From Lutibaculum baratangense AMV1 (GTDB taxonomy: Bacteria; Pseudomonadota; Alphaproteobacteria; Rhizobiales; Tepidamorphaceae), in contig NZ_AWXZ01000012.1 in NCBI RefSeq assembly GCF_000496075.1, forward strand, positions 1-64,000: a DNA stretch of 64,000 bases, in the 5' to 3' direction. Position 1 is the stretch's first letter. Each line of letters opens with the position of its first letter. Of this stretch, positions 17,840 through 28,100 are shown piece by piece. Below the pieces are notes generated by a model, which was given only the letters and a program-made list of their open reading frames with translations, did not search any database and was not told the DNA's origin. The translations under genes and the position numbers were made by a program.

Positions 17840-18751
17840 TCAGGCCGGCGAGGCGAGGCGGGCGAGGGCCTGGCAGATCGCCGCGAAGCCCGCGCGGGCG
17901 CCGGGGCTCGTGTGGCGGGCCCTGAGCCAGCCATGCACCATCTGCGGGTCCTCGCGGAAGGTCACGCCGATGCCGGCCTCCGCCAGACGCGCCGCGTAGA
18001 GGCGGGCGTCGTCGCGCAGCGGGTCGAAATGCGCCGTGCACACGAAGGCCGGCGGCAGGCCCGAGAGATCGCGGGCCCGCAGCGGATAGGCGTAGATGTC
18101 GTCCGCCTGCGCCGCGTAGACATCGCGGTAATAGGCGACGTCGGCCGTCGTCAGTCCCGGTGCCTCGGCCATTTCGACATAGGAGCCGCGCGCGAGGTCA
18201 CCTCCGAGACCGGGATAGATCAGCACCTGGCCGACGACCCCGCGGAGCCCTTCGTCGCGCGCGAGAAGCGCAAGCCCCGCCGCCAGATTGCCGCCGGCGC
18301 TGTCGCCCGCCACGACCACCGGCCGCCCCTCCTCCAGAAGCGAGCGGAAGACGGTGGCGGCGTCCTTGAAGGCCGCCGGCGCCTTGTGCTCGGGGGCCAG
18401 ACGGTAGTCGCATGCCACGACCTCCAATCCCGTCGCCGCCGCGAGCTCGGCGCAGACGCCGTCATGGCTGTCGAGCGAGCCGACGACGAAGCCGCCGCCA
18501 TGGAGATAGAGCACGCGGGCCGGCGCCCGGATCGCGCCGGGCACATAGCGCCGCACCGCCACGCCCCCTGCCGGCACCCCGTCCGCGACCGACAGGCCCT
18601 CGGGCCGCTCCACGTCGAAGGCACGGCAGAGCGCGTCGTACCACTGCCGCTGCCGCGCCACGGGAGCCGAGACGGCGTCCGGCGGATAGAAAGCGTCGAC
18701 CTTCTCCTGGAAGGCCAGGATCTCGGGCTCCGTCGGCGAGGGTGACGTCAT
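17840..18751 (-). CDS. Alpha/beta hydrolase of the hormone-sensitive lipase family
   Basis: A 303-residue cytoplasmic esterase. It shows HGGG (oxyanion hole) in LYLHGGGFVVGS, nucleophile Ser in VAGDSAGGNLA, Asp in TAHFDPLRDDA and His in MVHGWLRA, the complete catalytic set of the HSL/bacterial family IV esterases. The gene runs towards the CocE-type gene and ends 20 bases from it, so it is not part of that operon. ATG 18751 gives a normal-length protein. Its natural substrate is probably a short-chain ester. Confidence 0.92.
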   Translation of the reverse strand: MTSPSPTEPEILAFQEKVDAFYPPDAVSAPVARQRQWYDALCRAFDVERPEGLSVADGVPAGGVAVRRYVPGAIRAPARVLYLHGGGFVVGSLDSHDGVCAELAAATGLEVVACDYRLAPEHKAPAAFKDAATVFRSLLEEGRPVVVAGDSAGGNLAAGLALLARDEGLRGVVGQVLIYPGLGGDLARGSYVEMAEAPGLTTADVAYYRDVYAAQADDIYAYPLRARDLSGLPPAFVCTAHFDPLRDDARLYAARLAEAGIGVTFREDPQMVHGWLRARHTSPGARAGFAAICQALARLASPA

Positions 18752-18968
18752 CGTGATGTCCTACGAGGGTTTTCGTGCTCCCCGAGGGCTGCGGTCCCGC
18801 GGGCCGGAACGACGTCTCCTCGCGAACGGTGCCCTTATTCGGGCGCGCGAACTATTGCCGGTGCGGAGCGCCGTCCTAGTTCCTGCCCTTCTGCCGCCGT
18901 TGCCGCAAGGGTGCCCGCCCGCGGTCCGGCCCGGATGACGGGAACACCGATACGAGGATGCCCCAGCC

Positions 18969-20243
18969 ATGGTCGCCGTTTCAGCCGCCCGCACGCCCGC
19001 CCCGTCCGAGATCCTGAAGCTCTACCGACGCGTCAGGGAGGACAGCAGAACGCTCGGCGCGCCGCTTTCGGACGCGGACGCGACGGTGCAGTCGATGCCG
19101 GACGCGAGCCCCGCGAAGTGGCACCTCGCGCACACGACGTGGTTCTTCGAGGCGATGGTGCTCGGGCCGAACGTGCCGGGCTACCGGCCGTTCGACGACA
19201 GCTTCAACTACCTCTTCAACTCCTATTACGAGACGATCGGGGAGCGCCAGCCGAGGCCCCGTCGCGGCATGATCACGCGGCCGCACCTCGACACGGTCTT
19301 CGCGTTCCGGGAGCACGTCGACGAGGCGGTCGAAAGGCTCCTCTCGTCCGATCCCTCGCCGGAGGTGACGGAGCTCGTCGAGCTCGGCTGCCATCACGAG
19401 CAGCAGCACCAGGAGCTCCTGCTGACCGACATCCTGCACCTCTTCGCGCAGAGCCCGCTGAAGCCGGCCTACAAGGACCCACAGCCGCTGCCGGTGGAGA
19501 CGGGCGGCCGCGAGCCCGTCTCCTTCACGGCGTTCGACGGCGGCATCTTCGAGATCGGCCATGAGGGCAACGGCTTCCACTTCGACTGCGAGGGCCCGCG
19601 CCACCGGGCGCTGATCGAGCCGTTCCGCCTCGCCGACAGGCTCGTCACGAACGGCGAGTGGATCGAGTTCATCCGCGACGGCGGCTACCGCGACCCGCTC
19701 CTCTGGCTCTCGGCCGGCTGGGGCACGGTGACGGCGCGCGGCTGGGACAAGCCGCTCTACTGGCAGGAGCGCGACGGCGAGTTCTGGACGATGACCCTGC
19801 GGGGCGCGCAGCCCGTGGACCCCAACGCCCCGGTGACGCATGTGAGCTACTACGAGGCGGACGCTTTCGCGACATGGTCGGGCAGGCGCCTGCCGACGGA
19901 GTTCGAGTGGGAGCACGCGGCGGAGGGCCTGTCGATGGACGGCAACTTCGCGGATTCCGGCCATCTGAGGCCGAAGCCCTCCCCGCGCCGGGGCGAGGGC
20001 CTCACGCAGATGTTCGGCGACGTCTGGGAATGGACGCGCAGCCAGTTCTCGCCCTATCCGCGCTTCAAGCCGGTCGAGGGCGCGGTCGGCGAGTACAACG
20101 GCAAGTTCATGTGCAACCAGTTCGTGCTGCGCGGCGGCTCCTGCGCCACCCCCGGCGGCCACATCCGCGCGACCTACCGCAACTTCTTCCCGCCCGACGC
20201 GCGCTGGCAGTTCTCCGGGCTGCGCCTGGCGGAGGACGCGTGA
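18969..20243 (+). CDS. egtB: Ergothioneine biosynthesis sulfoxide synthase EgtB
   Basis: A 424-residue enzyme. The N-terminal DinB-like domain has WHLAHTTWFFEAMVLG and GCHHEQQHQELLLTD, which contain the histidines that bind the catalytic iron. The C-terminal formylglycine-generating-enzyme-like (C-type lectin) domain has TNGEWIEFIRDGGY, RLPTEFEWEHAA and VLRGGSCATP. EgtB joins cysteine or gamma-glutamylcysteine to trimethylhistidine with oxygen. The next gene, overlapping by one base, encodes EgtD, which makes the trimethylhistidine. No egtC or egtE is close by; many proteobacteria carry only egtB and egtD together. The product thiol protects against oxidants. Confidence 0.96.
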   Translation: MVAVSAARTPAPSEILKLYRRVREDSRTLGAPLSDADATVQSMPDASPAKWHLAHTTWFFEAMVLGPNVPGYRPFDDSFNYLFNSYYETIGERQPRPRRGMITRPHLDTVFAFREHVDEAVERLLSSDPSPEVTELVELGCHHEQQHQELLLTDILHLFAQSPLKPAYKDPQPLPVETGGREPVSFTAFDGGIFEIGHEGNGFHFDCEGPRHRALIEPFRLADRLVTNGEWIEFIRDGGYRDPLLWLSAGWGTVTARGWDKPLYWQERDGEFWTMTLRGAQPVDPNAPVTHVSYYEADAFATWSGRRLPTEFEWEHAAEGLSMDGNFADSGHLRPKPSPRRGEGLTQMFGDVWEWTRSQFSPYPRFKPVEGAVGEYNGKFMCNQFVLRGGSCATPGGHIRATYRNFFPPDARWQFSGLRLAEDA

Positions 20244-21202
20244 TGCTCGACCGCACCAGCGCCGAAGAGACGCAGCGCCACGCCTTCCAGGCCGACGTGA
20301 TCGAGGGCCTGTCGAAGGCGCGGAAGACCCTGCCGAGCCGCTGGCTCTACGACGACAGGGGCTCGGAGATCTTCGAGGAGATCACCGCCGTCGAGGACTA
20401 TTATCCGACGCGCACGGAGACGGCGATCCTGCGCGAGCACGCCGGCGACATGGCGAGCTTCTGCGGCGAGAGGGCGACGGTGATCGAGTACGGCGCCGGC
20501 GCCAGCGTGAAGACCGAGATCCTGCTCGGCGCGCTCCGCTCGCCCGAGCTCTACGTTCCCGTCGACATCGCCGGCGACTTCCTCAAGGCCTCCGCCCGGC
20601 GGATCGGGGAGACCTTCCCCGACCTCGCCGTGCGGCCCGTCGTGGCCGACTTCACGGGGGATTTCGAGCTGCCGGACGACCTGCCGGAGGACGGCAGGCG
20701 CACCGGGTTCTTCCCCGGCTCGACGATCGGCAATCTCGACCGCCACGAGACGGTGTCCTTCCTGGAGCGGATGCGGGAGCATGTCGGCGGCGACGGGCGT
20801 GCGGTGATCGGCGCGGACCTGAAGAAGGACATCCCGACGCTTCTGCGCGCCTATGACGACAGCGAGGGCGTGACCGCGGCCTTCGACCTCAACATCCTCA
20901 CCCGCATCAACCGCGAGCTCGACGGCGACGTGCCGGTCGAGCGGTTCGTGCACGAGGCGCGATGGAACGAGGAGAGTTCGGCCGTCGAGATGCACCTGAG
21001 AAGCCTCGACGACCGCACGGTGACGATCGCGGGCCGGAGTTTCAGCTTCGCGGCCGGCGAGACGATCCACACCGAGAGCTCGCGGAAATACTCCGTCGAC
21101 GGGTTCGGCGAGCTCGCCGCCGCCTGCGGCTGGCAGGTGAGCGAGGTGTGGACCGACGAGGCCCGGCGCTTCGCGGAGTTCGGCCTCGTGGCGAGGACCT
21201 GA
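20243..21202 (+). CDS. egtD: L-histidine N-alpha-methyltransferase EgtD
   Basis: A 319-residue SAM-dependent methyltransferase that converts histidine to hercynine, the first step of ergothioneine synthesis. The family hallmarks are visible: LPSRWLYDDRGSEIFEEIT near residue 30, EDYYPTRTE, VIEYGAGASVKTEILL (SAM site), FFPGSTIGN, and the C-terminal ETIHTESSRKYS. The ATG at 20243 overlaps the egtB stop (TGATG), so the two are a translationally coupled operon. Confidence 0.96.
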   Translation: MLDRTSAEETQRHAFQADVIEGLSKARKTLPSRWLYDDRGSEIFEEITAVEDYYPTRTETAILREHAGDMASFCGERATVIEYGAGASVKTEILLGALRSPELYVPVDIAGDFLKASARRIGETFPDLAVRPVVADFTGDFELPDDLPEDGRRTGFFPGSTIGNLDRHETVSFLERMREHVGGDGRAVIGADLKKDIPTLLRAYDDSEGVTAAFDLNILTRINRELDGDVPVERFVHEARWNEESSAVEMHLRSLDDRTVTIAGRSFSFAAGETIHTESSRKYSVDGFGELAAACGWQVSEVWTDEARRFAEFGLVART

Positions 21203-21327
21203 GCGCGGCACGACGCGGGCGGCGGCGCCCACGTGGTTTTCCCGATCTGTCGCGCCACCTGCCGGCGGGGATAATCTGGATCCGACCGCGTGGCGCCTTT
21301 CCACGCAACCGATCGAGGAGCGACATC

Positions 21328-21786
21328 ATGTCCGACCGCCGAGCCACCCGCCTCGCAGCCCTCGCCTGCGGCCTCCTGATGAGCACCGCCGTCTCGGCGG
21401 CGACGGTCGTCGACGTGATCAAGGGCGCGAGCTGCGGCTGCTGCGTCGCCTGGATCGAGACGCTGGAGGAGGCGGGCTTCTCCGTCACGTCCGAGGACGT
21501 CGCGCAGGGCGCGCTCGTGCAGGCGAAGATGGACGCGGGAATTCCCGCCGACCTCGCCTCCTGCCACACCGCGAAGGTCGACGGCTACGTGATCGAGGGG
21601 CACGTGCCGGCTCGCGAGATCGAGCGCCTGCTCGACGAGCGGCCGGACGCGATCGGCCTCGCCGTGCCGGGCATGCCGCTCGGCTCCCCCGGCATGGAAT
21701 ATGGCGACGAGGCCGACGCCTACGACGTGCTTCTCGTGAAGGCGGACGGGACGACCGAGGTCTACGCGAGCTACCCCGCGCGGTAG
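21328..21786 (+). CDS. DUF411 periplasmic metal-binding protein, probably copper-related
   Basis: A 152-residue protein with a Sec signal peptide (cleavage after VSA at about residue 24). The mature part has VIKGASCGCCVAWIE, with a CGCC motif, then SCHTAKVDGYVIEGHVP and a terminal methionine-rich MPLGSPGME, all hallmarks of the DUF411 family, which is often encoded in copper-resistance loci. It ends one base from the end of the convergent copA gene. A GGAG lies eight bases before ATG 21328. Likely role: periplasmic copper binding or delivery; this is inferred from family and neighbour. Confidence 0.9.
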   Translation: MSDRRATRLAALACGLLMSTAVSAATVVDVIKGASCGCCVAWIETLEEAGFSVTSEDVAQGALVQAKMDAGIPADLASCHTAKVDGYVIEGHVPAREIERLLDERPDAIGLAVPGMPLGSPGMEYGDEADAYDVLLVKADGTTEVYASYPAR

Positions 21787-21787
21787 G

Positions 21788-24298
21788 TCACTCCGCGGGC
21801 TGCCCCACGGGCTGCCCGCCCCCGACGGGGCAGGCTTGGGCCGCCTCGCGAGAGGGCCTGAAGCCGCGCAGCCTGAGCGAGTTCGTGATGACGAAGACGC
21901 TCGACAGGCTCATGGCGGCGGCGGCGAGGACGGGGCTCAGGAGCACGCCCCAGACGGTATAGAAGACGCCCGCCGCCACCGGGATCAGCGCGACGTTGTA
22001 GGCATAGGCCCAGAAGAAGTTGAGGCGGATCGTCCGCAGCGTCCGCCGCGACAGGCCGACCGCATCGACGATGCCGCGCAGGTCGCCCGACATCAGCACC
22101 ACGTCGCCGGCCTCGATCGCGATGTCGGTGCCGGTTCCGATGGCGAGGCCGGCATCGGCCTGCGCGAGGGCCGGCGCGTCGTTGATGCCGTCGCCGACGA
22201 AGGCGACCGAACGCCCCTCGCCCTGAAGCCGCGTGACCTCGGCCGCCTTCTGGTCGGGCAGGACCTCCGCCAGCACCCGGTCGATGCCGACCTCGGCGGC
22301 GATCGCCTGCGCCGTCTGGCGCGTGTCGCCGGTCAGCATGGCGACCTCGAGGCCCAGTTCCCGGAGCGCCGCGACCGCCTGACGGCTGCCCTCCTTCAGC
22401 GGATCCGCGACCGCGAGGACGCCCACGAGCTCGCCGTCGATCGCGACGTAGAGCGGGGTCTTCGCCTGGTCCGCCAGCGCGTCGGCCTGCGCCGCCCCGG
22501 CCTGCGTGGCGATGCCGAGCCGCTCCATGTGGCGCCGTGCCCCGACCTGCACCGTCCGGCCCTGGACGACGGCCTCGATGCCGTAGCCGGCCTCCGCCTC
22601 GAAACGGGTGATCTCGGGCAGCGCGAGCCCCTCGGCCTGCGCCGCGCGCACGACAGCCTCGGCGACGGGGTGCTCGCTGCGGGATTCGGCCGCCGCCACG
22701 AGCCGCAGAATCTCGGCGCGCGGCAGATCGCCCGCGACGACGACCGTGTCGGTCAGCTCCGGCCGGCCCCGCGTCAGCGTGCCGGTCTTGTCGAGCACGA
22801 CCGTGGTCACGCGGGCGAGCGCCTCGAGCGCCGCGCCCTTGCGGAAGAGGACGCCCATCTCGGCGCCCTTGCCGGTGCCGACCATGATCGCCGTGGGGGT
22901 GGCGAGGCCCATCGCGCACGGGCAGGCGACGAGCAGCACCGACACCGCCGCGACGAAGGCGTAGCTGATCGCCGGCGAGGGGCCGAGCGCGAGCCAGGCC
23001 GCGAAGGTCAAAAGGGCGACGGCGATGACGATCGGCACGAAGACCGAAGCGATGCGGTCGGCCATCGCCTGGATCGGGGGCTTGGAGCCTTGCGCCTCCT
23101 CGACCATGCGGATGATCTGGCTCAGGACCGTGTCGGCGCCGACGCGGGTCGCGCGGTAGGTGAAGCTGCCGGTCCGGTTGACGGTGCCGCCGACCACCTC
23201 GGCGCCCGCGCCCTTCAGGACGGGGAGCGGCTCGCCGCTGATCATCGCCTCGTCGACATAGCTCGAGCCCGACACGACCTCGCCGTCGACCGGCAGGCGC
23301 TCGCCCGGCCGCACGATGACGACGTCGCCCGGGACGACGTCGTCGACCGGGATCTCGCGCTCCTCGCCGTCGCGGGAGACGCGGGCGGTCTTCGCCTGCA
23401 GGCGGAGGAGCTTCCGGATCGCGTCGGAGGTGCGCCCCCTGGCGGCAGCCTCCATCAGCCGGCCGGCGAGGATGAGCGTGATGATGACGCCCGCCGCCTC
23501 GAAATAGCTGTGGCGCGCGCCCGCGGGGAGGAGGTCCGGCCAGGCGAGCGCGACGAGGGAGTAGAGATAGGCCGCGCTCGTGCCGAGCATGACGAGGCTG
23601 CTCATGCCGGGCGCGAGATGGCGCAGCTCGGCGAAGCCCTGGCGGTAGAAGCGCCGGCCCGCGCCGAACTGGACGGGCGTGACGAGCAGGAACTCGACGA
23701 GCATCCAGCCGCGATGCGGCAGGGCGGCGTAGAGCCCTTCGAGGCCCGGCACGTGGCGCCCCATGGCGACGACGACGAGCGGCAGGGTGAAGAGCGTGGC
23801 GAAGAGGACGTCGCGCCGCAAGCGTCCGATCTCGCGCGCCTCGGCCGCCTTGTCGCGGTCGGCGCGGTCGGCGTCCTCGGCGACCGCATGGGCGGGATAG
23901 CCGGCCGCGGCCGACGCCGCCTCGAGCGCGGAGGGGTCGAGAAGGCCCGGGAGGTAGCGCACCCGAGCCTCGTTCGTCGCGAGGTTCACGCTCGCGGCGA
24001 GAACGCCCGGGACGGCGGACAGCGCCCGCTCGACGTGCCGCACGCAGGACGCGCAGGTCATGCCCTCGACGGCCAGGCGCAACTCGGCGGGACGCAGCTC
24101 GTAGCCGGCGCCCTCCACGGCCTCGACGAGGGCCCCGGGATCGACCGTGGCCGGATCGACCGCCAGGCGCGCCTTCGACGTCGCGAGGTTGACGGACGCC
24201 TCCGAAACGCCCGGAACCCCGCCCAACGCGGTTTCCACGCGGCGCACGCAGGAGGCACAGGTCATGCCCTCGATCACGAGGGAGACGTCGCGCTGCAT
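21788..24298 (-). CDS. copA: Copper-exporting P1B-type ATPase CopA
   Basis: The 836-residue protein has two N-terminal heavy-metal-associated domains (GMTCASC with Cys14/Cys17, and a second GMTCASC at about residue 80), eight membrane helices, the transmembrane metal site CPC (residues 459-461), the phosphorylated Asp503 in DKTGTLT, and [10 protein letters not shown] near the C-terminal hinge. This is the Cu(I) exporter type (P1B-1), pumping copper from cytoplasm to periplasm. It is the last gene of copZ-csoR-copA and begins 19 bases after the regulator gene. Expression should be controlled by the operator at 24840-24857. Confidence 0.95.
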   Translation of the reverse strand: MQRDVSLVIEGMTCASCVRRVETALGGVPGVSEASVNLATSKARLAVDPATVDPGALVEAVEGAGYELRPAELRLAVEGMTCASCVRHVERALSAVPGVLAASVNLATNEARVRYLPGLLDPSALEAASAAAGYPAHAVAEDADRADRDKAAEAREIGRLRRDVLFATLFTLPLVVVAMGRHVPGLEGLYAALPHRGWMLVEFLLVTPVQFGAGRRFYRQGFAELRHLAPGMSSLVMLGTSAAYLYSLVALAWPDLLPAGARHSYFEAAGVIITLILAGRLMEAAARGRTSDAIRKLLRLQAKTARVSRDGEEREIPVDDVVPGDVVIVRPGERLPVDGEVVSGSSYVDEAMISGEPLPVLKGAGAEVVGGTVNRTGSFTYRATRVGADTVLSQIIRMVEEAQGSKPPIQAMADRIASVFVPIVIAVALLTFAAWLALGPSPAISYAFVAAVSVLLVACPCAMGLATPTAIMVGTGKGAEMGVLFRKGAALEALARVTTVVLDKTGTLTRGRPELTDTVVVAGDLPRAEILRLVAAAESRSEHPVAEAVVRAAQAEGLALPEITRFEAEAGYGIEAVVQGRTVQVGARRHMERLGIATQAGAAQADALADQAKTPLYVAIDGELVGVLAVADPLKEGSRQAVAALRELGLEVAMLTGDTRQTAQAIAAEVGIDRVLAEVLPDQKAAEVTRLQGEGRSVAFVGDGINDAPALAQADAGLAIGTGTDIAIEAGDVVLMSGDLRGIVDAVGLSRRTLRTIRLNFFWAYAYNVALIPVAAGVFYTVWGVLLSPVLAAAAMSLSSVFVITNSLRLRGFRPSREAAQACPVGGGQPVGQPAE

Positions 24299-24317
24299 GA
24301 TCTCGAACTCCGCCGGC

Positions 24318-24626
24318 TCACCGGTACTTCAGGACTTCCATCAATTCTTCGACGATCTCGTCCGTGTCGCCGCGCTCGTGCGCCGTGACGACGTGATCGC
24401 GCAGATGGCTGCGCAGGACGAGATCGCCGACCTTGTCGAGCGCGCCCTCGACCGCCTTCACCTGCTTCAGGACGTCGACGCAGTAGACGCCGTCGTCGTC
24501 GAGCATGCGCAGGATCCCTTCCACGTGCCCGCGCACGGAGAGGAGGCGGCGGCGCGCGTTCGCCCGCGCCTCGTTGTCGAGGCGCAGGCAGTGACTTTGG
24601 CCGGCATGGCCGTGGGTCGCGCTCAT
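24318..24626 (-). CDS. CsoR/RcnR-family metal-responsive repressor
   Basis: A 102-residue all-helical DUF156 protein. The family core is clear: [21 protein letters not shown] and [17 protein letters not shown] parts. The possible metal ligands are Cys49, His74 and His78, plus histidines in the N-terminal tail ([12 protein letters not shown]). Copper sensors of the CsoR type normally have Cys-His-Cys, whereas Cys-His-His with an N-terminal His is the RcnR-type pattern. Position argues for copper: the gene lies between copZ, which it overlaps by ATGA, and copA. ATG 24626 gives a normal-length family member. It probably represses its own operon by binding 24840-24857. Confidence 0.88.
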   Translation of the reverse strand: MSATHGHAGQSHCLRLDNEARANARRRLLSVRGHVEGILRMLDDDGVYCVDVLKQVKAVEGALDKVGDLVLRSHLRDHVVTAHERGDTDEIVEELMEVLKYR

Positions 24627-24823
24627 AGGGGTCTTGCCTCGTAGCCTGCGACCTCCACGGCGGCCACCAGGGCTTCGACCGGAGCCGTCCCCTCCACGGT
24701 GGCGCGCCCGGAGGCGATATCGATCTGCCGAACGGCCGTCACGCCGTCGACGCCGGCGAGCGCAGCCTCGACGGTGGCCCTGCAGTGGCCGCAGCTCATG
24801 CCTTCGATCTGAAGCGTCGTCAT
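24623..24823 (-). CDS. copZ: Copper chaperone CopZ-like heavy-metal-associated domain protein
   Basis: A 66-residue single-domain protein with MxCxxC in GMSCGHCRATVE (Cys11, Cys14) and the ferredoxin-like beta-alpha-beta pattern of metallochaperones. It would hold Cu(I) in the cytoplasm and pass it to the HMA domains of the ATPase encoded two genes downstream. It is the first gene of the operon; GAGGGA lies about five bases before ATG 24823. The stop overlaps the next start. Confidence 0.9.
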   Translation of the reverse strand: MTTLQIEGMSCGHCRATVEAALAGVDGVTAVRQIDIASGRATVEGTAPVEALVAAVEVAGYEARPL

Positions 24824-24839
24824 CCATTTCCCTCATCAT

Positions 24840-24857
24840 CCACCCCACCTGGGGTGG
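24840..24857. promoter_or_regulatory. Palindromic GC operator of the copper operon
   Basis: CCACCCCA and TGGGGTGG form a perfect 8-base inverted repeat around a CC centre, 17 bases before the copZ start and just upstream of its ribosome site. CsoR-family operators are G/C-tract palindromes of this kind (runs of C, then runs of G, within or next to the promoter). The palindrome is seen; the assignment is inferred from position. Confidence 0.7.
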
Positions 24858-25075
24858 GGTATTTTCCCCCCAGCAGGTAGGCTGCGGGGAGCTCGACGTC
24901 AAGGGCGGTCGCGGGCTTCGCGCGAACGGAGGGTGCTCGTCGGAGGCGGAGCGACAGCGCCGGCTGCCTTTCGCGGGCGACGCGGGGTCGCGCATTCCAT
25001 TAGCTCGGCTTTTACCGGAATTGCATCGAGCGCTTCGCGGCGCCGCGAAATGCTGTATGAACGACGCGTGCCTGT

Positions 25076-25151
<76 letters not shown>

Positions 25152-25172
25152 CATCACGCGACGGACGGACCG

Positions 25173-28100
25173 CTACTGCGCCGGCGAGAGCGCGAGCCTC
25201 AACCCGGTCTCGTCGTAGGGCTTGCGAAGAACCGCCATTCTCGGCGCGACCTCCTCCCCCACCTCCTCCGGGCACACCTCGTGGCCCGACGCGAACACGA
25301 CCCGCAGGTCCCGCGACTGCCCACACGCCTCGCGGGCGAGTTCGAGGCCGGATCGATCAGGCAGCCCGATATCCGTGAGGAGCACGTCGATCGGCTGCCT
25401 CTCGAGCGTCGCCAGCGCCTCGGCCGCGCTTCCTGCCTCGACGACCTCGTGTCCGAGATCGGCCAGCATGTCGGCCGTCGCCATGCGGATGAGAACGTCG
25501 TCCTCCACGAGAAGCACGCGGAGCGCATCGCTTCCGCCGTCCTTCGCGTCCCCGCACGCCGGCATTTCCCGCGAGCCCACCCGGGGTGGGGTACGATCCA
25601 GCACCTCCCGGACCTTTCTGGCGAGTTCCTCGCGGGGATAGGGCTTGCTCAGGAGGTCGACTCCCGGATCGAGTCTGCCCTCGTGGTCGATCGCGTGCCG
25701 CGTGTAACCTGAGGTGAAGAGCACCGCGACACCGGGCAGGATCGTCCGGGCGCGATCCGCCAGATCGACGCTGCGGACGGGACCCGGCATCACGACATCC
25801 GTGAAGATCAGGTCGATCTCCGCGCCACTCTCCAGGATCTCGAGGGCACTCTGGCCGTCTTCTGCCTCCAGCACCGTATAGCCGAGATCCGTCAGCATCT
25901 CGACCGCAGTCTGCCGCACGCTCTCATCGTCCTCGACGACCAGGACCGTCTCTGTGCCGCGGCTGGCGGGGGCGGGCTCGATCTCCGGAAGGATCTCCTC
26001 CGGCGCTTCGCTCATCGGCAGATAGAGCCGGATCTTGGTGCCGCGCCCCACCTCACTGTCGATCGTCACGTAGCCGCCCGACTGCCGCACGAAGCCGTAG
26101 ACCTGGCTCAGGCCGAGGCCGGTGCCGCGTCCCTCGGGCTTGGTGGTGAAGAACGGATCGAAGGCCTGTTCGATCACCTCCGGCGTCATGCCGCAGCCCG
26201 TGTCCGTCACCGCCAGCACGACGTAGCGACCGGGTAGGACGTCGTCCACGCCGAGCCGGTTGCCGAGCGCCTCGGTTCCGATCTCGACGGTCAGCCTGCC
26301 CTGCCCGTCCATCGCGTCGCGCGCGTTGATGGCGAGGTTCAAGAGGGCGTTCTCGAGCTGCGCCGGGTCGACGAGGGTGTTCGCATCGGCATCCCGAGCG
26401 ACGATCTCGAGGTCCACTCCCTCGCGCAGCGCGCGGCGGAGCATGTCGTCCAGCCGCTGCACCAGGCGCACCGGATTGATGACCTTCGGCGCGAGCGGCT
26501 GGCGGCGGCCGAAGGCCAGGAGCTGCGCGGCGAGGGTCGCGCCTCTGGCCACGCCCGCGAGCGCGTTCTGCAGGCGCTGCGCGACCCTGGGATCCTCGGC
26601 GACGTCCTTCGCCAGCATCTGCAGATTGCCCCCGATGATCTGCAGGAGGTTGTTGAAGTCGTGAGCGACGCCGCCCGTCAGCCGACCGAGGGCCTCCATC
26701 TTCTGAGCCTGGCGCAGCGCTTCCTCGTTCCGCTGCAACTCCTCCGTGCGCGCCGCCACCTCCTCCTCGAGGCGGGCATTAAGTTGCTGCAGGGCCTGCT
26801 CCGCCTCGCTCCGCTGGGCGATCTCGCGCTCGGCCGCCCCGAACAGACGCGCATTGTCGATCGCGACCGCCGCCTGCGCGGCCAGGCCGAGCGACAGCCT
26901 CTCGGACCGCTCCGTGAAGATGCCGGGCTCCGGATGGCCGAAGAGGAGCCCGCCCAAGACGTCTCCGGAGCGGGACCTGACGGGCACGGCGAGATAGCTC
27001 CGCACGGGGAGGTGCCCGGCCGGCATCGTCGGGCCGGGGAGAGATCCGTCGCTCGTGACGTCGTCGGAGCGCACGACGCGCTCGCCCCGGAAGGTCGGCT
27101 CGAAGAGCTTCGTGATCCTCGGCATCGGAAAATGGGCGAACGCATCGACCGACGCGCCCGACAGGCTGTAGAGCATGTAGCGGTCGTCGCTTCCCGACAC
27201 GGTGTTGTAGAAGAACGCGCCGAACGATGCGCCGGTTAGGGCGACACCGGCATCCGTGACCTTCTGCACCACGCGCTCCAGATCGAGCTCGGCTGCGACC
27301 GCCACGTTCGTCTGGTTGAGAATCTCGAGAAGCCGCGTCTCCTCGCGGAGGGCCGCCTCGGCCAGGCGCGTCTCGGTGACGTCGACATTGACGCCGATCA
27401 TGCCGGTGAACTCGCCCGCCGGGCCGAAGCGCGGCTGGGCCTGCGTATGCAGGGTTCGGAACTCTCCGTCGATCCGCCTGAAGCGGGCCTCCACATCGAA
27501 GCCGCTGTGCCGCTCCATCGCCTCGCGGTAGGGCTCCCAGAGCGACTGCGCATCGTCCGGGTGCAGGGTCCTGGACCAGTCGAAGCCATCGGGATCCGCT
27601 ACGTCCACCCCCCAGAAGTCGCGCTGGGCCCGGTTGAGATAGACGCAGCCGCCGCGCTCGTCGCTCATCCACAGCATGACGGGGGCGCTTTCGGCGACGA
27701 GGCGGAACCGCGCCTCGCTCTCCTGCAGCGCGAGCTCGGCCCGCTTCAGATCCGTCAGGTCGTGGCCCTGAACGAAGATGCCGTCAACGGTGCCGCCGCG
27801 ACCGCGAATGGGCTGGTAGACGAAGTCGAGAATGCGCTCCTCGGCAAGCCCGCTCTCCTCGGAACGGAGCATGACGGGGACGTTGCGGCCGACATAGGGT
27901 TTTCCGCTCGAGTACACCTGGTCGAGAATGTCGATGAAGCCTTGCGAGGCGATCTCCGGAAGCGCGCTCACGAGGTCGAGCCCCAGGATGCTCCGCCGCC
28001 CGACGAGCGAGAGATAGGCCTCGTTCGCCAGCGTGAAGACGTGGTCCGGCCCCTGCAGGACCGCCATGAAGCCCGGCGCCTGCTCGAAGAGACCCCGCAG

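Noticed and set aside
21836-24388. An 850-residue open frame on the plus strand opposite copA.
   Set aside because: The minus-strand CopA is complete with all P-type ATPase motifs; the opposite frame is noise.
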